This document shows, one piece after another, positions 31,600 through 39,023 of a DNA stretch of 53,697 nucleotides; position 1 is the stretch's first letter, and each line of letters begins with the position of its first letter. The notes beneath the pieces are model-generated. The model saw only the letters and a list, made by a program, of their open reading frames with translations. It was not told where the DNA came from and ran no database searches. The translations under genes and the position numbers were made by a program. The stretch is from Bdellovibrio sp. (lineage in GTDB: Bacteria; Bdellovibrionota; Bdellovibrionia; Bdellovibrionales; Bdellovibrionaceae). Location: contig JABWCO010000005.1 of assembly GCA_013360185.1 (NCBI GenBank), forward strand, positions 1 to 53,697, given 5' to 3'.

Positions 31600-33039
31600 G
31601 TGGTAATAAGGACCTGTATCGCGGCGGCGCTTTTATGCGTTTCTGTGGTCGCACATGCACAATCTCAATCTTTGAAGCTCGGGGGCAACCCAGCGCAAGG
31701 AGTGATGTCGCTGGAAGAACCAGAACGTTCTAAGCCGGCGCAGGTCTATGGCCAAATCCGTATGGAAGGCATGCAGTATTTCACTAGTATCCCGGAATCC
31801 CCCCAATTATCTTTTAGTCAGTTGTTGTCAGCACGTTTGTCGGCCTTGAAGGAAACCTCTTGGGTGGATTTTGTGGGCGACGTTTCTGGCGGTACTTTCT
31901 TCTCACGCGGGCAATCGCACTTTGTCGTGCATGAAGCCTATACAGCGACCCACGGAAAAACGCCGTTAAAAATTTCTCTAGGTCGTAAAAAAGAAGACTG
32001 GAGTGATTTGGATCGCCGCTGGCACCTTGGTATGTGGCAGCCTAAATTTGCGATCGACACCCTTCGCCCTGAAGAGCAGGGGCTCACTGGCTTGTTTGTT
32101 AACTACACGGCGAAAAGTTGGGAAGTCTTAGCCTTTGCGACACCGTTATTTATTCCCAGTATGGGACCCGACATCCGCGAAGAAGGCGGCGGTTTGGTGG
32201 CCGACAGCCGTTGGTACCGTGCCCCTTCCAGAGATTACGATTTCAACAGCCGTATCAACACTATTGGTTATGACTTGGACATTCCAGACACGGCAAAGCT
32301 TATCGGAAATGGTGGCGCCGGTTTAACAGCTCGTCTAGGGCAAGAAAGCAGCGGCGCATGGATGCGTGTCAGCGGCGGCTATTTGCCAGTCAATGAATTG
32401 ATTTTAAAGCGTAAGAACTTTAAAGATGTGTCCTCGGATAAAGTGGACGTGACGGTGTCTCCAGAAGTCGGTTACCACAGTGTTTACTCTGCTGATTTAG
32501 GTTATACATTCTTTAACAACAGTGTGAAAACAGTGTTGTCATATTTGGAAGATCATCCTCTTGAAAAAACTCCGGATGTTGATTGGTCAATTCAAAAACT
32601 AAAACCCATTAAGTCTTATTCAGCCGCAGTGGATTTTTCTTTGTCCAATTTCTTAACAAAAACTTTGGCTATTCAGTTAGAGTACCTCAAAGTCGAGGGC
32701 GGAGGCATCGTTGATATTCTGTCTTCTGGACAAGACGATGACTTCACACTTTTTGATCAACGCTTAAAGTTCACCAATGCGCTGTCGTTTCGGGTTGAAG
32801 GGCAGTTGGCGAGCTTCTGGGGACGTCCCTTCGTAACGCGCTTTAAATATTTATACGACTACGATCAACGAGGATCTTTGTTAAATACAGAGTTTCTTTA
32901 TTACCCGAGCAAAAAATGGGCTGTTGTCATGGGCGGAGACATTCTGGGAGTGCAGGACGAAGAGTTCAACACCTCAGGCTTTCTCAATCAATACCGTGCT
33001 AATGACAGAGTCTATGGGGGCATGACTTATGTTTTCTAA
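31600..33039 (+). CDS. Outer-membrane beta-barrel protein
   Basis: 479 residues from a GTG at 31600 with GAGG 5 bases upstream. The signal peptide is VVIRTCIAAALLCVSVVAHA. The mature part is a large barrel: repeated amphipathic strands (VYGQIRMEGMQYF, SWEVLAFATPLF, SVYSADLGYTFFNNSVKTVLSYL, FVTRFKYLYDY) and a C-terminal YGGMTYVF ending in Phe, as needed for Bam-dependent insertion. No family is recognised; alginate-export or long-chain transporter barrels of similar size are possible. It overlaps the following lipoprotein by 11 bases, so the two are co-translated and probably form a complex, with the lipoprotein on the periplasmic or surface side. Confidence 0.8.
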   Translation: MVIRTCIAAALLCVSVVAHAQSQSLKLGGNPAQGVMSLEEPERSKPAQVYGQIRMEGMQYFTSIPESPQLSFSQLLSARLSALKETSWVDFVGDVSGGTFFSRGQSHFVVHEAYTATHGKTPLKISLGRKKEDWSDLDRRWHLGMWQPKFAIDTLRPEEQGLTGLFVNYTAKSWEVLAFATPLFIPSMGPDIREEGGGLVADSRWYRAPSRDYDFNSRINTIGYDLDIPDTAKLIGNGGAGLTARLGQESSGAWMRVSGGYLPVNELILKRKNFKDVSSDKVDVTVSPEVGYHSVYSADLGYTFFNNSVKTVLSYLEDHPLEKTPDVDWSIQKLKPIKSYSAAVDFSLSNFLTKTLAIQLEYLKVEGGGIVDILSSGQDDDFTLFDQRLKFTNALSFRVEGQLASFWGRPFVTRFKYLYDYDQRGSLLNTEFLYYPSKKWAVVMGGDILGVQDEEFNTSGFLNQYRANDRVYGGMTYVF

Positions 33040-36000
33040 GGCGTCTTTCAACAAACTCACGGCCATGGTGTTAGCAATTGCGATCACCCTCACGGGTTGT
33101 GATTCTAAAGTTGGTGAAGAACCACCTCCGGCCGCCAGTCAAGAATTCGCGGGCACGCAGTGTTTAAGTGAAGCTAAACCCGTGGTGAAAGCTTTTCTTG
33201 AAGGGACGGCAAAGGCCCAAGAGCTTGAAAACAGCTGGGATTGCGTTTCCAGCGTCGTTGAAAAATTCAAACGCTATGTGCGCGGCCGCACAGCCGATCG
33301 CTATACGGTGCAAGAGTTGGCCACCTTTTTGGAAACGAATTTCTTAAATAACTCGAAAGACCAAAAAGAAAAGCTTAAAATTTCGCCGGCGTTGCAGGCA
33401 GAGTTCATGAAGATCAAGCAGATCTTTATTGGCGGCGGACAAGAGTACATCACGCGGGCTGAGATCGATAAGTTGATCGTGCTTTTTAAAAATCTGCGAC
33501 AAATCACAGTGGGGCTAAACCCGTACATGAAAGTGATTTCCTTAAACTGGACGCCATCTGGAAATAAAAATATTGAAAGTGATATTCGCTATTTCGAGGA
33601 AGCCAATCAGGAGCTCCAAAACGGCGCACGCCACCTGGCAGCCTCTATCGAAGCCAATGGCATCGCTTACAAACTTTCTGACTTCGCCGCGTTCACGGCA
33701 GAATTAAGCAGTTTTTTTGACGAGGGCTGGGAGTTCCCGAGCTCGATTGAAAAGTACATGCCGGTGATTAAGAAAGTAAAAAAGGCTTTGGCCGGTGGGG
33801 ATGAAGATCTGATCACGACCTCTGAATGGCGCCGCTTCTTGAATTTAGGGGCCCGTGGTTATGTCCAGTACTTACGTTATTTTTATTTTATTCAGTCAGT
33901 GCCTGAGACGGGTTCGGGCTATCGCCTTTCTTATTTAGCAAGAACCGTCGAAGATGTCCTGTCGGTGTTTCAAGACTTGGTCGCAGAAAAACCAGAGGGT
34001 GTTGTTTCTAGATCAGAAGTCTTTGAATTGTTAAGCACGCTGCAGGTCGTATTCCCGGATCTTAAAGTTTCAGATGCTTTGGTCTTAGAGTTCATGAAGA
34101 TCAAACAGCTCTTTTTCGGTGGCAGTGTGGAATCTTTCACGTCCGCTGATTTTGGGACGGCTCGCTTAAAGGTCAGTCGCATCAAAATTCTAGTAGAGCG
34201 CTTTATGCCGTATTACTCAATTTACGGTGGCGAATGGGATCCAAGTTTTTACGACAGTCAAGAGTCACAAAAGCTCTTCATGGAATCGCAATTCGTGCTG
34301 GAGTCGACAGTGCGAGAAGCGGGTGTGTTGTTTGAAGGAGCCTATGACTTAAAAGATCTGGAAAAGTTATTTGCCGAAATCGAAAGGCTTTATCCCCCTG
34401 GGGGCAGCAGCTTTGCGGCGACCATAGAAAAGTATATGGACTTGGCTGTGACCGCGAAAAATCTAGTTTTTGCAAGTAACGACTCGTCGTTGCGCAAATC
34501 TGAATGGAGCGTGTTACTGGGGTTTGCCGCGCGCTTTTATTCGGATTATTTGTACTATGATTATTTTTTAAAGGATCAGTCCTTCGAAAGACCACTCACA
34601 CTTAGTTATTTTTCAGTCCTGGTGAATCAGTCCCTGAACATTCTGCGTGACTTACTAAATACAAAGGTGGATGGACCAGAAATTAATCGGGCGCAGATCA
34701 ATAACCTTTATGCGAAACTGATGGCTGTCGACCTCGTACCGAAACTGACGAACCAAGCTGTGGATCAAGTTGTCGGTGTGGCCTTAAATAATATTTTGGT
34801 AACGCCGGAACAGCGTATAGGCGGTTACAAACCCAACGCCCTGACGGTGTCTTCTCTTGAGGTCGTGCGGGAGGAAGCTCAAGTGTGGTTGGATACTGAG
34901 CTGTTTATTTTGGGTTTGTCTGAAAACTGGCACGCGGAAGAGGGTTTAAAAGCTAAAGAGCTGATCACCGTTTTGCAGAAAGCGTTAAAAGACGAAGCTG
35001 CGACGGCATACTTGATAAAAGGTCTTAGCGAACTGTTGTTGTCGGTGAATAGTCCCGTGCCAATGACCGTCGATCAAGAAGGTCGTTTGATAATTTCAAA
35101 ATTTGAGTTCCCCTATACACGCAAAAGCCTGCGTCAACAAAATATCAATCGCGGATTGACTCGCATTCTTTTACGCTCTTTCGTAAACGAGAATTCACGG
35201 ATTATTTCCTACAGTGGTGCCATACTCAGTGAAGTAGAAACGGCCTTTGTGACGTTGAAGCCCATTTTGGTTGAACTAAAGTTGATTGAGGAGTCCAACA
35301 CGGGCTTTGCTTCAGCGCGCTTCCGTGAAGCCAATATGTTTGCTCCGCATGCAGATGGAAATACCTTGGCCTCGTATACAGAAATTTCTGATCTGGTGGG
35401 GATGATTTTTTCTGGATTCAAATTAAACTCCTTGTTGAAAATCGACCTGGTGGCCAAATGCACGAAAGCCCCCGTTGACGCAAAAACGACGGTGACAATT
35501 GGTTGTGCACGAGATTCTTATCGGCAGACGATGCCAACAATTATGACAGCAACTCCAGAATACTTGGACTTCATGAAGAAGGTTTCCAAAGATCAGTGGG
35601 CCATTTATATGGAGAACGTCTTTAAATCGGCAGGTTATATCCCGAACAACCAACAGCTGGTGCGCCTGGAGGATATTTCTTTGGCGCCCCACGTGATGCA
35701 ATATATTGAAATGGTCTTTTTGCGTTTTGATCGTAATAGGGACGGAATCATTTCGGTAAGTGATGCAGAAGGTGCCTTCCCAGTGTTCAGAGGCGTCTTG
35801 CGAGAGCTTGCCGCGGATCAGTTGAAAGATGGGACTTTAAAGGAAGAAGACCTTTGGGCGTTATTTACGTTTATTTTGCGCTATGGGAAGCCGCCAGAAA
35901 CCATTTGGGAAAAGGCCAGATTTCTAAGTTGGCGCAACAAAGTGATTCCGTGGGATGTGCGGGCTGATCGCATACAGTTGTCGTTAATTTTAGGTTTTAT

Positions 36001-36100
36001 CGCAGATGCGGTTGCAAAAACCGCCGCAATAGAGAAAGCCAAGCAGCCTAACCCTAATCTAACACCTTCGGGTTATCCACCTTGGCTGCAAGCACCGTAG
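33029..36100 (+). CDS. Large lipoprotein with tandem duplication and an EF-hand
   Basis: 1023 residues. The lipobox ITLTGC gives an acylated Cys near residue 24, followed by a short acidic Pro-rich tether. Two homologous modules of about 227 residues follow: the first has EFMKIKQIFIGGGQ (at about 125) and TSEWRRFLNLGARGYVQYLRYF (265); the second has EFMKIKQLFFGGSV (354) and KSEWSVLLGFAARFYSDYLYY (491). Each ends in Tyr-rich helices. Near residue 900 is a canonical EF-hand loop, DRNRDGIISVSDAE, with the expected Asp/Asn/Asp/Gly/Ile/Asp-Glu positions. Otherwise it is helical, with no enzyme motif. It is coupled to the upstream barrel. Calcium-sensitive surface function is inferred. Confidence 0.8.
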   Translation: MFSKASFNKLTAMVLAIAITLTGCDSKVGEEPPPAASQEFAGTQCLSEAKPVVKAFLEGTAKAQELENSWDCVSSVVEKFKRYVRGRTADRYTVQELATFLETNFLNNSKDQKEKLKISPALQAEFMKIKQIFIGGGQEYITRAEIDKLIVLFKNLRQITVGLNPYMKVISLNWTPSGNKNIESDIRYFEEANQELQNGARHLAASIEANGIAYKLSDFAAFTAELSSFFDEGWEFPSSIEKYMPVIKKVKKALAGGDEDLITTSEWRRFLNLGARGYVQYLRYFYFIQSVPETGSGYRLSYLARTVEDVLSVFQDLVAEKPEGVVSRSEVFELLSTLQVVFPDLKVSDALVLEFMKIKQLFFGGSVESFTSADFGTARLKVSRIKILVERFMPYYSIYGGEWDPSFYDSQESQKLFMESQFVLESTVREAGVLFEGAYDLKDLEKLFAEIERLYPPGGSSFAATIEKYMDLAVTAKNLVFASNDSSLRKSEWSVLLGFAARFYSDYLYYDYFLKDQSFERPLTLSYFSVLVNQSLNILRDLLNTKVDGPEINRAQINNLYAKLMAVDLVPKLTNQAVDQVVGVALNNILVTPEQRIGGYKPNALTVSSLEVVREEAQVWLDTELFILGLSENWHAEEGLKAKELITVLQKALKDEAATAYLIKGLSELLLSVNSPVPMTVDQEGRLIISKFEFPYTRKSLRQQNINRGLTRILLRSFVNENSRIISYSGAILSEVETAFVTLKPILVELKLIEESNTGFASARFREANMFAPHADGNTLASYTEISDLVGMIFSGFKLNSLLKIDLVAKCTKAPVDAKTTVTIGCARDSYRQTMPTIMTATPEYLDFMKKVSKDQWAIYMENVFKSAGYIPNNQQLVRLEDISLAPHVMQYIEMVFLRFDRNRDGIISVSDAEGAFPVFRGVLRELAADQLKDGTLKEEDLWALFTFILRYGKPPETIWEKARFLSWRNKVIPWDVRADRIQLSLILGFIADAVAKTAAIEKAKQPNPNLTPSGYPPWLQAP
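33341..34620 (+). repeat. Coding tandem duplication inside the lipoprotein gene
   Basis: Two copies of a unit of about 680 bases lie end to end: equivalent points are 33401/34088 and 33821/34499. Nucleotide similarity is high only in short stretches such as GAGTTCATGAAGATCAA, so the duplication is old. The outer limits are approximate. Confidence 0.7.
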
Positions 36101-36686
36101 CATTTTGCAGGATCAGTCCCACATAATTGCCGGTTCCATTCTGCGAGGGCAGCGAGCTCATGTTGCCGTCGGTATCGATGTCGGCAGTGGCGGCTCCATA
36201 TTGAACCATATTACGTCTCCAGATCATCACTCGGGCTTTTGAAGCCACGTTATGGACGTCGATAACCAAATCCAAAGAGGCCGGGTAATAATAAGTCAGT
36301 GCAGAGCTAGGTATTGAGGCCGAATTGCCATTAAAGGCAATTTGCCCATTCACGCTGGCGCCAGACCGGGTCAAGGTGATGCGTATGCCATTGGCTTCAG
36401 GCAAGGCGCTGTTCGGGGAATACATGATCACGGAAATTGAACTGGCCGAAATAGCGCTGTCGAGGGAGGCTTTTAAAGTAAAGGAGCGACTGGAGGAGAT
36501 GTTCAGCGCTTGGATAAAACGAATTGTGCCTGAACCTTCAATTTTTGTGGAGTCACTTTGGGAAAAGGCACCAGAAACAGTCGTAAAGCTGTCGATACCG
36601 GAAACGTCCTCTTCAGTGACTTTTCCGCACGCCGCAAAAACAAAGGTACCTAGAATTAAAAGAGATCTTAGAATGAGTTTTTCCAC
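36054..36686 (-). CDS. Small lipoprotein of unknown function
   Basis: 210 residues. The GTG at 36686 gives KLILRSLLILGTFVFAAC, a lipoprotein signal with lipobox FAAC, then an acidic stretch. The mature domain is Ser/Thr-rich beta sequence (SRSFTLKASLDSAISASSISVIMY, ITLTRSGASVNGQIAF, LVIDVHNVASKARVMIWRRN), consistent with an Ig-like or jelly-roll module. No family is recognised. The start overlaps the end of dcd by 19 bases, and its 3' end overlaps the convergent 1023-residue lipoprotein by 47 bases. Translation probably depends on dcd; no strong ribosome site is seen. Confidence 0.7.
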   Translation of the reverse strand: MEKLILRSLLILGTFVFAACGKVTEEDVSGIDSFTTVSGAFSQSDSTKIEGSGTIRFIQALNISSSRSFTLKASLDSAISASSISVIMYSPNSALPEANGIRITLTRSGASVNGQIAFNGNSASIPSSALTYYYPASLDLVIDVHNVASKARVMIWRRNMVQYGAATADIDTDGNMSSLPSQNGTGNYVGLILQNATVLAAKVDNPKVLD

Positions 36687-37204
36687 ATCATGGACTCTAC
36701 CGGTAACGGTTTCTTGTCGTTATACTTCGCGGACGGTTTAACGTTGTATGACGTTAAAATGTCACCTTTCACTTCAAAGTATATCAACTGACCAATCGGC
36801 ATGCCAGCGTAAACTCGGACGGGCTGTTTTACGGAAATCTCAAGTGTCCAATAGTTACAGAAACCCACGTCGCCTTTACCGGCTGTTGCGTGGATATCGA
36901 TACCTAAGCGACCGACACTGGATTTACCTTCTAAAAATGGGACGTGTTGCAAAGTCTCTGTGTACTCCGCGGTCACGCCCAAATAAAGAGTGTCGGGCTG
37001 CAGAACAAATCCTTCTTCAGGAATTTCGAAAGATTTGATCTTGTTATGTTTCTTCGCGTCCAGCACTTCGTCTTCATACACGGCCAAAGTTTTACCCAAG
37101 TGAACATCGTAAGAGTTCGTTCCTAGGCACTCTCTGCGGAAAGGTTCTACTTTAATAGAGCCTGTTTCCATGCATGCGAGAATCTGCTGATCCGTAAGAA
37201 TCAT
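36668..37204 (-). CDS. dcd: dCTP deaminase
   Basis: 178 residues. It deaminates dCTP to dUTP, the main route to dTMP in many bacteria. Visible motifs are GTNSYDVHLG near the start, FLEGKSSVGRLGIDIHATAGKGDVGF, the catalytic Glu in NYWTLEISVKQP, and GMPIGQLIYFE. The segment HATAGKGDVGF resembles the bifunctional dCTP deaminase/dUTPase of Methanocaldococcus (HQTAGWIDAGF) in its TAG, whereas E. coli Dcd has TAH; bifunctionality is therefore possible but unproven. The ATG shares one base with the stop of rpmG (TAATG), so translation is coupled to a ribosomal protein gene. Cytidine deaminase is also encoded in the window. Confidence 0.88.
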   Translation of the reverse strand: MILTDQQILACMETGSIKVEPFRRECLGTNSYDVHLGKTLAVYEDEVLDAKKHNKIKSFEIPEEGFVLQPDTLYLGVTAEYTETLQHVPFLEGKSSVGRLGIDIHATAGKGDVGFCNYWTLEISVKQPVRVYAGMPIGQLIYFEVKGDILTSYNVKPSAKYNDKKPLPVESMMWKNSF

Positions 37205-37383
37205 TACTTAGTTTCTCTGTGAACTGTGTGGCGCTTAAGATTTGGATTGTATTTCTTCTTCTCAAGACGACCTGGAGTCTTAGTTTTGTTTTTCTTCGTT
37301 GTGTAACGAGAAACAGGTTTTCCTTCAGCACGAGCTTCTGTGCACTCTAGAGTGATGATGATTCTTCCTGATTTTTTTGCCAT
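37204..37383 (-). CDS. rpmG: 50S ribosomal protein L33
   Basis: 59 residues (too short to have been flagged by a long-ORF scan): [18 protein letters not shown], then [29 protein letters not shown], the L33 signature. The start has AAGGAG at a good distance. L33 with zinc uses four cysteines; here only the first Cys (LECTE) is left and the CxxC partners are replaced (KYNPNL instead of KYCPFC), so it is a zinc-free form that keeps a relic of the zinc form. It is the first gene of an operon with dcd and the small lipoprotein. Such zinc-free forms are common. Confidence 0.93.
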   Translation of the reverse strand: MAKKSGRIIITLECTEARAEGKPVSRYTTKKNKTKTPGRLEKKKYNPNLKRHTVHRETK

Positions 37384-37578
37384 TGCGCTGCTCCTTAAAG
37401 TCTCTTCAAAGTCTTTTCAAAATATTGTCGCTACTTCCATCTCAGTTTTTCTGAGTTGGCTCAAACTATATTGCCATGCGTAAATTGGAAAAAATGACAA
37501 TACCTTTTCAAAGGGGGTCAAGGTATCAAAGGAAATCAGAAACTTCAACAGACAATTTCGCGTCTTAAAGGGAATTTC

Positions 37579-38457
37579 ATGAGATCTTCGACTCTTTTTC
37601 TTGTATCGGTGCTTCTCTCAGCTTGTGTGCATGCTCAAACAACCGGCATTTTGCACGGAAAATCCTTACAGCCGGTCCCCCTCACAGAGACTTTAAGTTC
37701 AGTCACTCCGGGTTCTGTGGTGGTCATTGGCGAAAACCATGGTTTCAAAGCCCATCAACAGCAGCAGCTCGAAATTATGCAGGCTCTGCGTGCACAGGGG
37801 CTGAAGGTCTCTGTGGGAATGGAATTTTTTACATACACTCAGCAAAGCCTCGTGGACTCTTACCATCAGGGCCTTTTAAGCGAAGTGGATTTTTTAAGGG
37901 CGATTGCTTGGGGGACCCCTTCTTTTGACTTCTATCGTGATCAGGCTCTCTTTGCCGATCTGCGCGAGGGGGCGATGACTTTGGCGCTCAATGCTCCGCG
38001 CGCCCTAACGGGTAAAGTGGCGAAACTGGGTTTGGAATCTTTAACCGCCGAAGAGTCAGCGCTGTTGCCGCCGCAATTTACGCTTGGCCGTGACAGTTAC
38101 AAACGTCGTTTCTTAGGGATGATGCCACATTTACCAAACCCGCAAGCCGGGGAACGTTACTTTGCTGCGCAGTCTATCTGGGATGATACGATGGCGTGGC
38201 GCACGGCTGATTTTTTTGCAACTCATCCGCAAGATGTGCTGGTTATTGTTGTGGGTGAGTTCCACGTGCAGTTTGGTGGTGGCCTGCCGGATCGTATTCG
38301 CGCCCGTGCCCCGCATATTCCGGTTTTGACCTTCTCTCAGATCAACACAGCAGGACTTTCAGAAGAAGAGCTGGGAATCGAGATTGCTCCTTCTGCGACA
38401 GAAGGTCCTCGCGCTGATTTTCTGTGGCTTGCGCCCGCACAAAGTCTAGGCTTTTAA
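37579..38457 (+). CDS. ChaN-like (Tiki/DUF399) envelope protein
   Basis: 292 residues; AAAGGG upstream. The start MRSSTLFLVSVLLSACVHA ends in a possible lipobox (LSAC) or signal peptidase I site. The conserved core of the ChaN-like haem-binding/Tiki superfamily is visible: VVVIGENHGFKAHQQQQLEIM near the start (Glu-x-His with helix), VSVGMEFFTY, LNAPRALTGKVA, AQSIWDDTMAW and VVGEFHVQFGGGLPDRI. ChaN of Campylobacter binds haem as a membrane lipoprotein; relatives include metalloproteases (Tiki, TraB). The EFHVQFGGG element and the GENH element supply candidate metal or haem ligands. Its exact role is inferred. It is divergent from the rpmG operon. Confidence 0.8.
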   Translation: MRSSTLFLVSVLLSACVHAQTTGILHGKSLQPVPLTETLSSVTPGSVVVIGENHGFKAHQQQQLEIMQALRAQGLKVSVGMEFFTYTQQSLVDSYHQGLLSEVDFLRAIAWGTPSFDFYRDQALFADLREGAMTLALNAPRALTGKVAKLGLESLTAEESALLPPQFTLGRDSYKRRFLGMMPHLPNPQAGERYFAAQSIWDDTMAWRTADFFATHPQDVLVIVVGEFHVQFGGGLPDRIRARAPHIPVLTFSQINTAGLSEEELGIEIAPSATEGPRADFLWLAPAQSLGF

Positions 38458-38471
38458 AGAGTCTTTGAGCT

Positions 38472-38508
38472 TCCTGTGCTTTTTCCTAAGATAGAGAGGA
38501 GCACAGGA
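38472..38508 (+). promoter_or_regulatory. Hairpin covering the Shine-Dalgarno of the CheY-like gene
   Basis: TCCTGTGCT (38472-38480) pairs perfectly with AGCACAGGA (38500-38508), 9 bp plus two G-U pairs, loop about 19 bases. The AGGAG site for the ATG at 38515 is in the 3' arm. Translational gating is inferred. Confidence 0.45.
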
Positions 38509-38514
38509 GTATTT

Positions 38515-38922
38515 ATGTTTCCACTAGAGACCCGCATTTTGGTTATCGACGATATGCCATCCATTCGTGACCTGGTTAAAAATACGTTGAAAGCCATGGG
38601 CTATAAAAATATCCAAGAGGCAGAAGACGGGGAACAAGGTCTGAAAATTCTTCTGCAAAACAATACCGTCGATTCACACATTCAGTTGGTTATTTCTGAT
38701 TGGAATATGCCCAAAATGAAGGGCTTAGATCTTTTAAAGCAAGTGCGCGCCACGGCCGAGCTTGCGAGTTTACCTTTCGTGTTGCTGACCTCAGAGTCAG
38801 AACGCGATCAAGTCACAGAGGCCGTTTTAGCTGGAGTTTCACAATATATCGTGAAACCTTTTTCTGCGAAAATTTTTGAAGATAAATTAAAAGCGGCCTA
38901 CGCAAAGCATAACAAGGCTTAG
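38515..38922 (+). CDS. CheY-like single-domain response regulator
   Basis: 135 residues from the ATG at 38515 (AGGAG 6 bases upstream); the longer frame from 38476 adds unrelated residues. All receiver residues are present: the acidic pair in ILVIDDMPSIRDLV, the phospho-acceptor Asp in LVISDWNMPKMKG, the switch Ser/Thr in FVLLTSESE and Lys in YIVKPFSAKIFEDKL. The DxNMPxMxGLDLL and VKPF phrases are like chemotaxis CheY. No output domain, so it acts on protein partners such as a flagellar motor switch or a kinase relay. The cognate kinase is not adjacent. Confidence 0.93.
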   Translation: MFPLETRILVIDDMPSIRDLVKNTLKAMGYKNIQEAEDGEQGLKILLQNNTVDSHIQLVISDWNMPKMKGLDLLKQVRATAELASLPFVLLTSESERDQVTEAVLAGVSQYIVKPFSAKIFEDKLKAAYAKHNKA

Positions 38923-38955
38923 TCATCTTTTGCAATTGCTGTGGAACGTACAAAG

Positions 38956-38983
38956 CCGGGCAGGCCTTGAGCGACCTTCCCGG
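38956..38983. other. Hairpin between convergent genes
   Basis: CCGGG-C-AGG (38956-38964) pairs with CCT-T-CCCGG (38975-38983), 8 bp with one mismatch. A second stem, AGCGAG/CTCGCT, follows at 38984-39004. No T-tract on either strand; it may still reduce read-through. Confidence 0.4.
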
Positions 38984-39023
38984 AGCGAGAAAGAACTCCT
39001 CGCTGTGTGTGCCGAACAAGGTC

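Noticed and set aside
37440-37500. Sigma-70 promoter for rpmG (TTGTCA / TATAGT)
   Set aside because: The spacer would be 24 bases; alternatives are too weak.
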